Origin: Jeongeupia chitinilytica
GTDB taxonomy: Bacteria; Pseudomonadota; Gammaproteobacteria; Burkholderiales; Chitinibacteraceae
Assembly: GCF_014652315.1 (NCBI RefSeq)
Contig: NZ_BMYO01000001.1
Coordinates: 1-64,000 of the forward strand
Length of the DNA: 64,000 nt
Direction: 5' to 3'
Of the stretch, positions 32,636 through 42,654 are shown one piece after another (position 1 is the stretch's first letter; each line of letters opens with the position of its first letter). Position numbers and translations under genes: made by a program. A model generated the notes under the pieces. It was not told where the DNA came from and did no database searches. It was given only the letters and a program-made list of their open reading frames with translations.

Positions 32636-34000
32636 ATGAGTTTCTCGACCCTGGGCTTGGCCCGGGAAGTACAGCAGGCCGTCGAGGCCATGGGTTACGA
32701 AAACCCCACCCCGATCCAGTCGCAGGCGATTCCGCTGGTGCTCGCCGGCCGTGACGTCCTCGGCGCCGCGCAGACCGGTACCGGCAAGACCGCCGCGTTC
32801 ACCTTGCCGATCCTGACCCGGCTTGCCCAGTTCGCCAATACCAGCGTTTCGCCGGCCAAGCACCCGGTACGCGCGCTGATCCTGACGCCGACGCGCGAGC
32901 TGGCCGACCAGGTCGGCGAGAACGTCAAGACCTACTCGCAGTTCATGCCGTTGCGCAGCCACATCGTCTTTGGCGGCGTCGACATCAAGGAACAGATTCC
33001 TGCGCTGCGTGCCGGTGTCGAAGTGCTGATCGCCACCCCGGGCCGGCTGCTCGACCATGTTCAGCAGAAATCGGTGAACCTGTCGCAGGTCGAGATCCTC
33101 GTGCTCGACGAAGCCGACCGCATGCTCGACATGGGCTTCATTCTCGACATCAAGAAGATCATCTCGATGTTGCCCAAGCGCCAGCAGACGCTGCTGTTCT
33201 CGGCGACGTTCTCGCCCGAGATCAAGAAGCTGTCGAACGAGTTCCTGAATGATCCGGCGCTGGTCGAGGTGGCAAGACAGAACGCGACCAACGACAACGT
33301 CGAGCAGCTGCTGCACCCGTGCGAAACGCACCGCAAGCCGGCCTTGCTGGCGCACCTGATCCGCACGCACCGGATGGGCCAGGTCATCGTGTTCAACCGC
33401 ACCAAGATCGGTGCCGACCAGGTCGCGCGCGAACTGAAGCGCGGCGGCTTCAACTGCGAAGCGATCCACGGTGACCGCGAACAGCGCGCGCGGCTGGAAA
33501 CGCTGCAGCGCTTCAAGGAAGGCACGCTGCAGATCCTCGTGGCGACCGACGTTGCCGCCCGCGGTCTGGACATTTCCGAACTGCCCTACGTGGTCAACTT
33601 CGAGCTGCCGAACAACCCGGAAGACTACGTCCACCGGATCGGCCGTACCGGCCGTGCCGGCGCCAAGGGCGTGGCGATCTCGCTGGTCGATCCGGGCGAG
33701 GACAAGGCCTACGCGCTGATCCAGAAGCTGATCAAGAAGGAACTGCCGCTGACGCCGGTGCCGGGCTATTCGCCGGGTACGACGCCGGTGCAGCCGGAGC
33801 GCCCGAACCGGGGCGAGCGCCGCCATCCGGAAGAGCGTCGCGACACCACCGAAGCGCGCGCCGCTGCGCCGCGCCAGTCGCGTCCGCGCGGCAACGACAT
33901 CGACGTACCGCTGCCGACCAAACCGCTGCCGTCGCTGCCCAAGCGGCCGCAACAGATCGCTGCACTGTTCCTGCCGCCGAAGCATCCGGTCAGCAAGTAA
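32636..34000 (+). CDS. rhlE: DEAD-box ATP-dependent RNA helicase (RhlE type)
   Basis: 454 residues. Q-motif YENPTPIQSQAIP, Walker A AAQTGTGKTAAF (44-55), PTRELADQ, TPGRLLDHV, DEAD box VLDEADRMLDMGF, SAT, VATDVAARGLDISELPYVVNFELP and HRIGRTGRAGAKG. A basic, Pro/Arg-rich tail of about 75 residues follows, as in RhlE. Probable role: RNA remodelling in ribosome assembly or turnover. The start ATG 32636 matches the family N-terminus MSFSTLGL. The 242 bases upstream hold no gene. Confidence 0.93.
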   Translation: MSFSTLGLAREVQQAVEAMGYENPTPIQSQAIPLVLAGRDVLGAAQTGTGKTAAFTLPILTRLAQFANTSVSPAKHPVRALILTPTRELADQVGENVKTYSQFMPLRSHIVFGGVDIKEQIPALRAGVEVLIATPGRLLDHVQQKSVNLSQVEILVLDEADRMLDMGFILDIKKIISMLPKRQQTLLFSATFSPEIKKLSNEFLNDPALVEVARQNATNDNVEQLLHPCETHRKPALLAHLIRTHRMGQVIVFNRTKIGADQVARELKRGGFNCEAIHGDREQRARLETLQRFKEGTLQILVATDVAARGLDISELPYVVNFELPNNPEDYVHRIGRTGRAGAKGVAISLVDPGEDKAYALIQKLIKKELPLTPVPGYSPGTTPVQPERPNRGERRHPEERRDTTEARAAAPRQSRPRGNDIDVPLPTKPLPSLPKRPQQIAALFLPPKHPVSK

Positions 34001-34007
34001 TCCGCCG

Positions 34008-34463
34008 ATGAGCGACTTCGCCGCGCGCTGGACCGCAAGGCTGCAGACCGGATTTCCGGTACTGGCGGCCATGCAGGTCAGCTTGCGCGGCGATGCTGCG
34101 GACTGGGTGCTGCATGCGCCGTTTGCACCGAACCGCAACGACCACGCCACCGCCTTCGGCGGCAGCCTGTCGACGCTGGCGACGATCGCCGGCTGGCTCT
34201 ACGTCAACGAGGCAGCGGCCACAGTCGTCGGTGATCGCGTCGATGTCGTGATCCAGACCGGCAACGCCCATTTTGTCATGCCGCTGCAGGCCGACCTGCT
34301 GGCGCAGGTCGTCCCGCCGGACGAGGCCGAGCTCGCCAGCTTCCACCGCACGCTGGCCCGCCGCGGCCGTGCCAGACTGACACTGCACGCAACCGTCGGC
34401 GACGGGACCAGCGAAGCGGTGCACTTCACCGGCCAGTACGTCGCACTCCGCCTGCCGGAATGA
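34008..34463 (+). CDS. YiiD C-terminal-type putative thioesterase
   Basis: 151 residues with the hot-dog-fold thioesterase pattern of the YiiD C-terminal domain family: LQTGFPVLAAMQVSLRGDAADWVLHAPFAPNRNDHATAFGGSLSTLATIAGWLYV. It starts 7 bases after the rhlE stop, so it is probably co-transcribed. It lacks the N-terminal acetyltransferase half of enterobacterial YiiD. The substrate is unknown. Confidence 0.85.
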   Translation: MSDFAARWTARLQTGFPVLAAMQVSLRGDAADWVLHAPFAPNRNDHATAFGGSLSTLATIAGWLYVNEAAATVVGDRVDVVIQTGNAHFVMPLQADLLAQVVPPDEAELASFHRTLARRGRARLTLHATVGDGTSEAVHFTGQYVALRLPE

Positions 34464-34491
34464 AAAAAGCCGCTGATTCAGCGGCTTTTTT
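34463..34491. terminator. Bidirectional intrinsic terminator
   Basis: Six A, stem GCCGCTG/CAGCGGC with loop ATT, then six T. It serves both the rhlE unit (plus) and the convergent DUF2322 gene (minus). Confidence 0.93.
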
Positions 34492-34509
34492 CATTGGCGG
34501 TCCGCTCGG

Positions 34510-34821
34510 TCAGGCGGCGACCAGACGCACTGCCAGCGGCGTGCCGCCGTCGACCAGCGCAATCAGCCGGTCGATGTTCGGGTGCTTGCCCGGGAAGGCT
34601 TCGGCATCGGCGGTGTGCTCGGCGTAGAGGCGCAGGCCCTTGTCGGCCGCGACCGCGTCGATGGCGCCGAACTCCTGATACAGCGCGTGATAGACGCGCA
34701 CGCTGCCGGCCTGACCCGGCTTGTTTTCCAGCGTGGCGACGATGCTGTCGCCATGCAGCAGCTCGAGGCCGGCGAGATGGTCTACGCTGGGGAGCGTCGC
34801 GAGTAGGTGCTTGAAGTCCAT
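34510..34821 (-). CDS. DUF2322 family protein
   Basis: 103 residues: LLATLPSVDHLAGLELL...VATLENKPGQAGSVRVYHALYQEFGAIDAVAADKGLRLYAEHTADAEAFPGKHPNIDRLIAL. This matches the small DUF2322 family found mainly in Neisseriales and relatives. It is soluble, with no known function. It is a single gene, divergent from the EF-hand gene. Confidence 0.85.
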   Translation of the reverse strand: MDFKHLLATLPSVDHLAGLELLHGDSIVATLENKPGQAGSVRVYHALYQEFGAIDAVAADKGLRLYAEHTADAEAFPGKHPNIDRLIALVDGGTPLAVRLVAA

Positions 34822-34914
34822 GCTTTTGTCCTGATGGTGGGCGTCAACGGCGGGGATGTCGCGACGTTAACGGGTTCGGGCCGTGTGGCCGTTCAACTGG
34901 ATCGGGAGTTTGCC

Positions 34915-35298
34915 ATGAAATCAGTCGTTTTCGCGCTGGTCATGCTGGCGTGCTCGGGCTACGTTGCCGCCGACAAGGGTGATGTGACGAGGGACGAGTA
35001 CCTGAAACGCGCCGAGGCGCATTTCGACAAGGTCGATACCAACCACGACGGCGTGCTGAGCGAGACGGAGCGCGATGCGGCACGCGCCAGGATGCACGAG
35101 AAGATGGCCAAGCACGGCAAGGACATGCCGGACATGATGGAGCACCACATGAAAGGCGACCTGAGCAAGGCCGACTACATGAAGCGGGCCGGGGAGCACT
35201 TCGACCGGATGGACGCGAACCACGACGGCAAGCTGACGGCGGCAGAGCGCAAGGCGTACTGGCAATCGATGCGCAACAAGGCATCTGCGGCGCAGTAA
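34915..35298 (+). CDS. Secreted EF-hand calcium-binding protein
   Basis: 127 residues. A signal peptide (VVFALVMLACSGYVAA) is followed by two EF-hand loops, DTNHDGVLSETE (41-52) and DANHDGKLTAAE (100-111), each with Asp/Asn at positions 1, 3 and 5 and Glu at 12. The linker is rich in Met and His (MPDMMEHHMKGD). A periplasmic Ca2+ buffer or sensor is likely. ATG 34915 has GGGAG upstream. Confidence 0.88.
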   Translation: MKSVVFALVMLACSGYVAADKGDVTRDEYLKRAEAHFDKVDTNHDGVLSETERDAARARMHEKMAKHGKDMPDMMEHHMKGDLSKADYMKRAGEHFDRMDANHDGKLTAAERKAYWQSMRNKASAAQ

Positions 35299-35303
35299 GC
35301 CGC

Positions 35304-36221
35304 TCAGACCGCGTCGCGGCCCCAGATGGTGTTGGCACCCAGCGCCAGCGTCGCGGTGTCGACAACGGTGTGGATACGGTAGGCCGGCAGGGCGGTATCG
35401 CGCGGTACCGGCAGCGACAGTGTCTGGCCGAAGCGGTCCAGGTAGGCGACGACCGCCGGTGCATCCTCGCGCGGACCGGTTTCGCGGACGATGGCGGTTT
35501 CGCCGTTGGCCAGGGTGACGGTGGCACCGGGCGGAAACACGCCGACGGTTTCGGTGAACAGCCGTGCCAGCTTGGCGTCGACGCCGTCGGCCAGGCTCTG
35601 CTTCAGTGCGGCATCGGCATGCTGTGCGTGGCGCCAGGCACTCTGGGTCAGCAGCGCGCAGTAACGGTCGGCCAGACCGAGCAGCCGTGCTTCGAACCGG
35701 ATGGCATCGCCGTGAAGCTGTTGCGGATAGCCGCTGCCATCCGGCGCCTCGTGATGCTGCAGCACGCAGTCGAGCCACAGCGTGTCCGCAACCCCGCGCA
35801 GCCGCAGCAGGTCGCGGCTGTGTTGCGGATGCTGCTGCATCGTTTCGCGCTGTTCGGGGGTCAGCGGCGTCGTCTGGCTCGCCAACGTCGTCTGCAGGGC
35901 CTGCATGCCGATGTTCATCGTCAGTGCGGCCGCGACCACGGGCAGCCGCTCGGTACGGGCACGACCGAGTCCGGCCAGTGCCAGATCGACGACGGTGGCG
36001 ACGTCGCAGGCGTGCCGGGCCGGATAGGCGCTGCGCTGGTCGATGAGGATCTGCGCCAGCGCGACATGGCGGTTCTGCGCGCAGGCAAGCTGCACCGCCT
36101 TGGCGACGTTGACGACGTCGGTGGCGAGTGGCGCATCGTGAAGGTCGTCGGCCAGTAGCGCGTCGAGACGGTGGCGGGCGGCACGGATCAGTTGGGCGGG
36201 GCTGAGCGGGTTGGAAGGCAT
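35304..36221 (-). CDS. HD-GYP-like protein with a degenerate HD motif
   Basis: 305 residues from ATG 36221. The GYP part is intact (LQHHEAPDGSGYPQQLHGDAIRFEARLLGLADRYCAL, 155-190) and TPEQRETMQQHPQHS fits the family. The position of the canonical HDIGK motif reads MNIGM (102-106), losing the metal-binding His-Asp pair. A C-terminal ~95-residue domain (PPGATVTLANGETAIVRETG) follows. Family knowledge: HD-GYP proteins hydrolyse cyclic-di-GMP. This one is probably inactive and may act as a binding or scaffold protein. No receiver domain is present. Confidence 0.8.
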   Translation of the reverse strand: MPSNPLSPAQLIRAARHRLDALLADDLHDAPLATDVVNVAKAVQLACAQNRHVALAQILIDQRSAYPARHACDVATVVDLALAGLGRARTERLPVVAAALTMNIGMQALQTTLASQTTPLTPEQRETMQQHPQHSRDLLRLRGVADTLWLDCVLQHHEAPDGSGYPQQLHGDAIRFEARLLGLADRYCALLTQSAWRHAQHADAALKQSLADGVDAKLARLFTETVGVFPPGATVTLANGETAIVRETGPREDAPAVVAYLDRFGQTLSLPVPRDTALPAYRIHTVVDTATLALGANTIWGRDAV

Positions 36222-36301
36222 GATGTCACGGCGTGGTCGTGGCAACGATTCTAGCCTATCCGCAATGGCAAGCCGGCCACCGGTTTGGCGTAAATGCGCG
36301 A

Positions 36302-36335
36302 ACGCCCTTTGCCGGGCTTGCCGAACAAAGGGCGT
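36302..36335 (-). terminator. Inverted repeat after iscX, possible end of the isc operon
   Basis: Perfect ten-base arms ACGCCCTTTG and CAAAGGGCGT with a 14-base loop lie 22 bases beyond the iscX stop. No T-run follows on the minus strand, so it is a weak or factor-dependent terminator or an mRNA-stabilising hairpin. Confidence 0.4.
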
Positions 36336-36356
36336 CGCGTTGGGCGCGAAGCGGAG

Positions 36357-36557
36357 TCAGTCTTCGTCGGCTTCGTCGATCCAGGCCAGCTGGATCGCTT
36401 CGAGAATCTTTTCGCCGCAGTGCTTAGGGTCGTCGTTGAAATCGGGCAGGGCCAGCACCCAGTTGCGCAGGTCGACGAAATTGACCTTGAGCGGGCTGAT
36501 GTCGGGATGGGTTTCGGCGAGTTCGATGGCGATCAGACGGCTGTCGGTCCATTTCAT
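36357..36557 (-). CDS. iscX: Fe-S cluster assembly protein IscX
   Basis: 66 residues, the normal size, with the family pattern MKWTDSRLIAIELAETHPDISPLKVNFVDLRNWVLALPDFNDDPKHCGEKILEAIQLAWIDEADED. It binds IscS and iron and modulates cysteine desulfurase activity. ATG 36557 overlaps the stop of the ybaK gene by four bases. Confidence 0.96.
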   Translation of the reverse strand: MKWTDSRLIAIELAETHPDISPLKVNFVDLRNWVLALPDFNDDPKHCGEKILEAIQLAWIDEADED

Positions 36558-37039
36558 GGCTGGGTGTCCTCTTTGACTTTGGCAACACGTCCGCCGGTCA
36601 GCGCGACGAGGTGATCGGGGGCGAGTGCGAACACGCTGTTCGGCGTGCCGGCGGCGGCCCAGAGTTCGGCATGTGCGAGCAGGTCTTCGTCGATCAGCGT
36701 GATCGGCGTTTCGGCATGCGCGATCGGCGCCACACCACCGATGACGAAGCCGGTACGGGCACGCACGAAGTCGGCGTCGGCGCGGCCGATTTTTTCGCCG
36801 ACCAGTGCGGCCACGGCCTTTTCGTCGACGCGGTTGGCACCGCTGGTGACGACGAGCACGTGACGTTCGCTGACCTTGGCGCGCAGGATCACCGACTTGG
36901 CGATCTGCGCGACGCTGCAGCCGATGGCCGCTGCGGCATCGGCACTGGTGCGGGTCGACGCATCGAACTCGACGATGCGGGTTTCGATCCCGGCGGCGTC
37001 GAGTGCCGCGGCGACACGCAGCTGGCTCTCGGATGCCAT
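36554..37039 (-). CDS. ybaK: YbaK/EbsC-type aminoacyl-tRNA deacylase
   Basis: 161 residues from ATG 37039. YbaK-domain features: SADAAAAIGCSVAQIAKSVILRA, HVLVVTSGANRVDEKAVAALVG, TGFVIGGVAPIAH and LWAAAGTPNSVFALAPDHLVALTGG. It hydrolyses mis-charged tRNA (Cys-tRNA-Pro type) in trans. The gene lies between fdx and iscX, one base after the fdx start unit ends and overlapping iscX, an unusual insertion into the isc operon. A possible link is cysteine metabolism. Confidence 0.92.
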   Translation of the reverse strand: MASESQLRVAAALDAAGIETRIVEFDASTRTSADAAAAIGCSVAQIAKSVILRAKVSERHVLVVTSGANRVDEKAVAALVGEKIGRADADFVRARTGFVIGGVAPIAHAETPITLIDEDLLAHAELWAAAGTPNSVFALAPDHLVALTGGRVAKVKEDTQP

Positions 37040-37040
37040 C

Positions 37041-37379
37041 TCAGTGGTTTTCGCGGGCGTGATTGATCGTGTACTTCGGCAGCTCGACGACCAGTTCGGC
37101 GTCGGCGACCAGCGCCTGGCACGACAGGCGCGAGCACGGCTCGAGGCCCCAGGCCTTGTCGAGCTGGTCCTCTTCCAGTTCCTCGGCCGGTTCCAGGCTG
37201 TTGAAGCCTTCGCGGACGAGCACGTGACAGGTCGTGCAGGCGCACGACATTTCGCAGGCGTGTTCGATCCAGATGTCGTGGTCGAGCAGGGCCTGGCAGA
37301 TCGAGGTGCCGGGTTCGGCATCGAACACCGTGCCTTCGGGGCACAGCGTCGGGTGCGGCAATACAACGATTTGGGTCAT
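37041..37379 (-). CDS. fdx: ISC-type [2Fe-2S] ferredoxin
   Basis: 112 residues. The cluster ligands Cys42, Cys48, Cys51 and Cys87 are in the same positions as in E. coli Fdx, with additional Cys46 and Cys82 (EHACEMSCACTTCHVLV...LEPCSRLSCQALV). It donates electrons for cluster assembly on IscU. It starts 13 bases after the hscA stop. Confidence 0.97.
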   Translation of the reverse strand: MTQIVVLPHPTLCPEGTVFDAEPGTSICQALLDHDIWIEHACEMSCACTTCHVLVREGFNSLEPAEELEEDQLDKAWGLEPCSRLSCQALVADAELVVELPKYTINHARENH

Positions 37380-37392
37380 TCGGTCCGTCCCC

Positions 37393-39249
<1,857 letters not shown>

Positions 39250-39316
39250 GGGTTCGCGGTATGTATGGATCAGGGCGCCGGGGCGCCGGTGTCAAACCGG
39301 CACGGGAGGCGCGGCA

Positions 39317-39850
39317 TCAGAAAAGCACGGCTTCGATGGCGTCGCCGATTTCCTCGTGCAGCTTTTCGAGAAAGCGCAGCTTGCGTACGGCCATCGCGGC
39401 GGCGGGGTAGTCGCGATCGACGTCGATCAGTGCCCCCAGTTCGGCCGTCAGCGCAGCGGTGTCCTGCGCGAGGTCGCGGTTCAGGGCTTCGAGTGCATCG
39501 ACACTGCGGGAGGCCCGGGTGTCGGCAATGGCTTCGCGCCATTCCATCTGCGCCATCAGGAAGTCCATCGGCATCGCCGTATTGGTCTCTTCCTCGGTAT
39601 CGACGCCGGCCAGCGTCAGCAGGTAGCGCCCGCGCGCCAGCGGCGACTTCAGCGTCTGGTACGCCTCGTTGACCCGGGTGGCGATCTGCAGGCTCATCCG
39701 CCGGGTCGCGTCGTCGTGACTGGCGAAACGGTCGGGATGGTAGTCGGCCTGCAGGGCCTTGTAGCGGGCATCGAGCGCGGCACGATCCAGCGCGAAGGTC
39801 TGCGGCAGGCCGAACAGTGCGAAGTGGTTCTGGGCGAAATCGAAGTTCAT
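39317..39850 (-). CDS. hscB: J-domain co-chaperone HscB
   Basis: 177 residues. An N-terminal J domain with the invariant HPD at 38-40 (LQADYHPDRFA) and a C-terminal three-helix domain that binds IscU (MDFLMAQMEWREAIADTRA...FLEKLHEEIGDAIEAVLF). It stimulates the HscA ATPase and delivers IscU. It lies between iscA and hscA in the operon. Confidence 0.96.
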   Translation of the reverse strand: MNFDFAQNHFALFGLPQTFALDRAALDARYKALQADYHPDRFASHDDATRRMSLQIATRVNEAYQTLKSPLARGRYLLTLAGVDTEEETNTAMPMDFLMAQMEWREAIADTRASRSVDALEALNRDLAQDTAALTAELGALIDVDRDYPAAAMAVRKLRFLEKLHEEIGDAIEAVLF

Positions 39851-39869
39851 CGGCGGGCGATCGGGACGG

Positions 39870-40193
39870 TCAGACGTGGAAGCTTTCGCCGCAACCGCAC
39901 TCGTTCTTCACGTTCGGGTTGTTGAACTTGAAGCCTTCGTTCAGGCCTTCCTTGGCGAAGTCGAGCTCGGTGCCGTCGATGTAGGGCAGGCTCTTGGCGT
40001 CGGTGAACAGCTTGACGCCGTGGCTTTCGAACACGAGGTCGTCCTCGACCGCCACGTCGACGAATTCGAGCTTGTACGCCATGCCCGAGCAGCCGGCGGT
40101 TTTCACGAACAGCCGGATGCCCAGCCCCTTGCCGCGCTTGGCGAGGAAGTTGCTGATGTGCGTTGCGGCGGCGTCGGTGAGCGTCAGTGCCAT
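39870..40193 (-). CDS. iscA: A-type iron-sulfur carrier IscA
   Basis: 107 residues with the three ligand cysteines Cys35, Cys99 and Cys101 (KTAGCSGMAYKLEF...NVKNECGCGESFHV). It has a role in [4Fe-4S] cluster maturation or transfer. The spacing and order iscU-iscA-hscB are standard. Confidence 0.97.
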   Translation of the reverse strand: MALTLTDAAATHISNFLAKRGKGLGIRLFVKTAGCSGMAYKLEFVDVAVEDDLVFESHGVKLFTDAKSLPYIDGTELDFAKEGLNEGFKFNNPNVKNECGCGESFHV

Positions 40194-40245
40194 GCTAAAT
40201 ACTCCTGCGGCAGGAGCGGGCCGCGCCCGTCCTGCAATCGGTACA

Positions 40246-40626
40246 TCAGTCGTGCTTTTTCTTGTAGTCGGCCACGGCGGCCTTGATCGCGTCCTCGGCG
40301 AGGATCGAGCAGTGGATCTTCACCGGGGGCAGCGCCAGTTCTTCGGCGATCTGGGTGTTCTTGATCGACAGTGCCTCGTCGAGCGTCTTGCCCTTGACCC
40401 ATTCGGTCACCAGCGAGCTCGATGCGATCGCCGAACCGCAGCCGTAGGTCTTGAACTTTGCATCTTCGATCACGCCATCGGCGCCGACCTTGATCTGCAG
40501 CTTCATCACGTCGCCACAGGCCGGTGCGCCGACCATGCCGGTACCGACGTCGTCGTCGCCCTTGTCGAACGCGCCGACATTGCGCGGGTTTTCGTAGTGG
40601 TCGAGGACCTTTTCGCTGTAAGCCAT
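40246..40626 (-). CDS. iscU: Fe-S cluster scaffold IscU
   Basis: 126 residues from ATG 40626. Ligands Cys37, Asp39, Cys63, His105 and Cys106 are all present (GAPACGDVMK, TYGCGSAIASS, LPPVKIHCSIL), with the HscA-recognition motif LPPVK at 99-103. The frame continues upstream of the Met, but the family N-terminus MAYSEKVLDHYENPRNVG fixes the start. The 209 bases between iscS and iscU hold no gene. Confidence 0.98.
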   Translation of the reverse strand: MAYSEKVLDHYENPRNVGAFDKGDDDVGTGMVGAPACGDVMKLQIKVGADGVIEDAKFKTYGCGSAIASSSLVTEWVKGKTLDEALSIKNTQIAEELALPPVKIHCSILAEDAIKAAVADYKKKHD

Positions 40627-40835
40627 TTGGAATACCTCCAGTTCAGTGTTCGTCGGCCTGTCGATGCGTTGGCGCCGATTTTTGGCGCGGATCGCGGACT
40701 CAGGCAAGGCGCGGTAACCGCGCATTCGTTCAATCGCGCCGCGCCGAAAGGGTAGGCTGGGCGCCGGTTCGCGACGTGGGCATCATGCCCACGAGCGGGG
40801 CGGCAACAACGCCGGCCCGCACGCCGCGGATGCGA

Positions 40836-42047
40836 TTAGTGGGCGGCCCACTCGATCGTGTTCAGATCGATGCCTTCCTTGTACATGTCCCACAACGGCG
40901 ACAGTTCACGCAGCTTGCCGATCTTCTGGTGGATCAGTTTCACCGCGAAGTCGATGTCGTCTTCGGTGGTGAAGCGGCCGATGGTGAAGCGGATCGAGCT
41001 GTGCGCCAGTTCGTCCGAACGGCCCAGTGCGCGCAGCACGTAGGACGGCTCGAGCGATGCCGACGTACAAGCCGAACCCGACGACACCGCGAGTTCCTTC
41101 AGCGCCATGATCAGCGATTCGCCTTCGACGAAGTTGAAGCTGACGTTGAGGTTGTGCGGCACGCGGCGGTCCATGTCGCCGTTCAGGTGCGTTTCCTCGA
41201 TGTCCGACAGGCCGGCCCACAGGCGGTCGCGCAGCTTGCGGGTGCGTTCGAGCTCGGCCGCCATGTCTTCACGGGCGATGCGGAAGGCTTCGCCCATGCC
41301 GACGATCTGGTGCGTGGCCAGCGTGCCCGAGCGGAAGCCGCGTTCGTGGCCGCCACCGTGCATCTGTGCTTCGAGGCGGACGCGCGGCTTGCGGCGGATG
41401 TACAGCGCGCCGATGCCCTTGGGGCCGTAGCTCTTGTGCGCCGACATGCTCAGCAGGTCGATCTTGAGCTTTTGCAGGTCGATCTCGACCTTGCCGGTCG
41501 CCTGGGCGGCGTCGACGTGGAAGATGATCCCGCGTTCGCGGCAGATCTCGCCAATGGTTTCGACGTCCTGGATCACGCCGATTTCGTTGTTCACGAACAT
41601 CACCGACACGAGGATGGTGTCGTCGCGCAGCGCAGCCTTGAATACGTCCAGATCGAGCAGGCCGTCATCCTTGACGTCCAGATAGGTGACGTCGAAGCCC
41701 TGGCGCTCCAGCTCGCGACACGGGTCGAGCACGGCCTTGTGCTCGGTCTTTACCGTGATGATGTGCTTGCCCTTGGTCTTGTAGAAGTTGGCCGCGCCCT
41801 TGATCGCCAGGTTGTCCGACTCGGTCGCGCCCGAGGTCCAGACGATTTCCTTCGGGTCGGCATTGATCAGCGCAGCGACCTGTTCGCGCGCTTCCTCGAC
41901 CGCAGCTTCCGCGTCCCAACCGTAGGCGTGCGAGCGGCTCGCCGGGTTGCCGAAGATTTCGGTCAGGTACGGAATCATTTTCTGCGCCACGCGCGGATCG
42001 ACCGGGGTAGTGGCGGAGTAATCGAGGTAGATCGGCTTCTTGTCCAT
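40836..42047 (-). CDS. iscS: Cysteine desulfurase IscS
   Basis: 403 residues. The PLP lysine is Lys205 (SMSAHKSYGPKGIG) and the persulfide-forming Cys is Cys327 in the mobile loop VSSGSACTSASLEPSYVLRALG. IYLDYSATTPVDPRV at the N-terminus is typical. It supplies sulfur for IscU, tRNA thiolation and cofactors. ATG 42047 has AGGAGCT upstream. The C-terminus ends DLNTIEWAAH, as in other IscS proteins. Confidence 0.98.
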   Translation of the reverse strand: MDKKPIYLDYSATTPVDPRVAQKMIPYLTEIFGNPASRSHAYGWDAEAAVEEAREQVAALINADPKEIVWTSGATESDNLAIKGAANFYKTKGKHIITVKTEHKAVLDPCRELERQGFDVTYLDVKDDGLLDLDVFKAALRDDTILVSVMFVNNEIGVIQDVETIGEICRERGIIFHVDAAQATGKVEIDLQKLKIDLLSMSAHKSYGPKGIGALYIRRKPRVRLEAQMHGGGHERGFRSGTLATHQIVGMGEAFRIAREDMAAELERTRKLRDRLWAGLSDIEETHLNGDMDRRVPHNLNVSFNFVEGESLIMALKELAVSSGSACTSASLEPSYVLRALGRSDELAHSSIRFTIGRFTTEDDIDFAVKLIHQKIGKLRELSPLWDMYKEGIDLNTIEWAAH

Positions 42048-42067
42048 TGGAGCTCCTGTTTGCCCGG

Positions 42068-42556
42068 TCATTGCTGGGCGGGTAATTCGCTGTGTCGTGC
42101 GCCGCGCGCATCGACCAGCACGCTGGCGGCATCAAGCCGGCGGCGCTGTTTTTCCAGTTGTTTTTCCACGAGTTCGGCCAGCGTCACCGACGAGAGGAAC
42201 TCGAAAATCGTCGCGTTCAGCCCGGACCACAGGTCGTGGGTCATGCAGCGGTGTTCCTCGAGACAGTTTTCCTTGCCGCCGCACTGCGTGGCATCGATCG
42301 GTTCGTCGACCGCACAGATGATTGCCGCCACGGTGATCTCGTTCGATGGCCTTGCCAGACAGTAGCCGCCGCCGGGACCGCGGACGCTGTCGACCAGTTC
42401 GCGCCGGCGCAATTTGCCGAACAGCTGCTCGAGGTAGGAAAGCGAGATGTGCTGCCGTTCGCTGATGCCGGCAAGCGTCACCGGGCCACCGGCCTCGCGC
42501 AGGGCAAGGTCGAGCATGGCGGTCACGGCAAAGCGGCCTTTGGTGGTCAGTCGCAT
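42068..42556 (-). CDS. iscR: Rrf2-family Fe-S regulator IscR
   Basis: 162 residues. Winged-helix MRLTTKGRFAVTAMLDLALREAGGPVTLAGISERQHISLSYLEQLFGKLRRRELV and the [2Fe-2S] ligands Cys92, Cys98, Cys104 and His107 (QCGGKENCLEEHRCMTHDLW), identical in spacing to E. coli IscR. The holo-form represses the isc operon. The IscR box upstream at 42598-42622 supports autoregulation. Confidence 0.98.
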   Translation of the reverse strand: MRLTTKGRFAVTAMLDLALREAGGPVTLAGISERQHISLSYLEQLFGKLRRRELVDSVRGPGGGYCLARPSNEITVAAIICAVDEPIDATQCGGKENCLEEHRCMTHDLWSGLNATIFEFLSSVTLAELVEKQLEKQRRRLDAASVLVDARGARHSELPAQQ

Positions 42557-42589
42557 CGGGCGTTCTTCAGTCTTTCTGTGATTGGCTCG

Positions 42590-42622
42590 ATCGTAAAATA
42601 CCCTAGTGTTTTAGTCAACTAA
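42590..42622 (-). promoter_or_regulatory. iscR promoter overlapped by a type-1 IscR box
   Basis: On the minus strand a -35 TTGACT (42618-42613), a 17-base spacer and a -10 TACGAT (42595-42590) form a good sigma-70 promoter 34 bases before the iscR ATG. The 25-base IscR type-1 consensus fits 42622-42598 at 22 positions by hand alignment, including TTGACTAAAAC and GGTAT. It covers the -35 and the spacer, so holo-IscR would block transcription of the isc operon. Confidence 0.8.
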
Positions 42623-42654
42623 AATCCTGACCGAAACACTCGGTTATTCACCGG

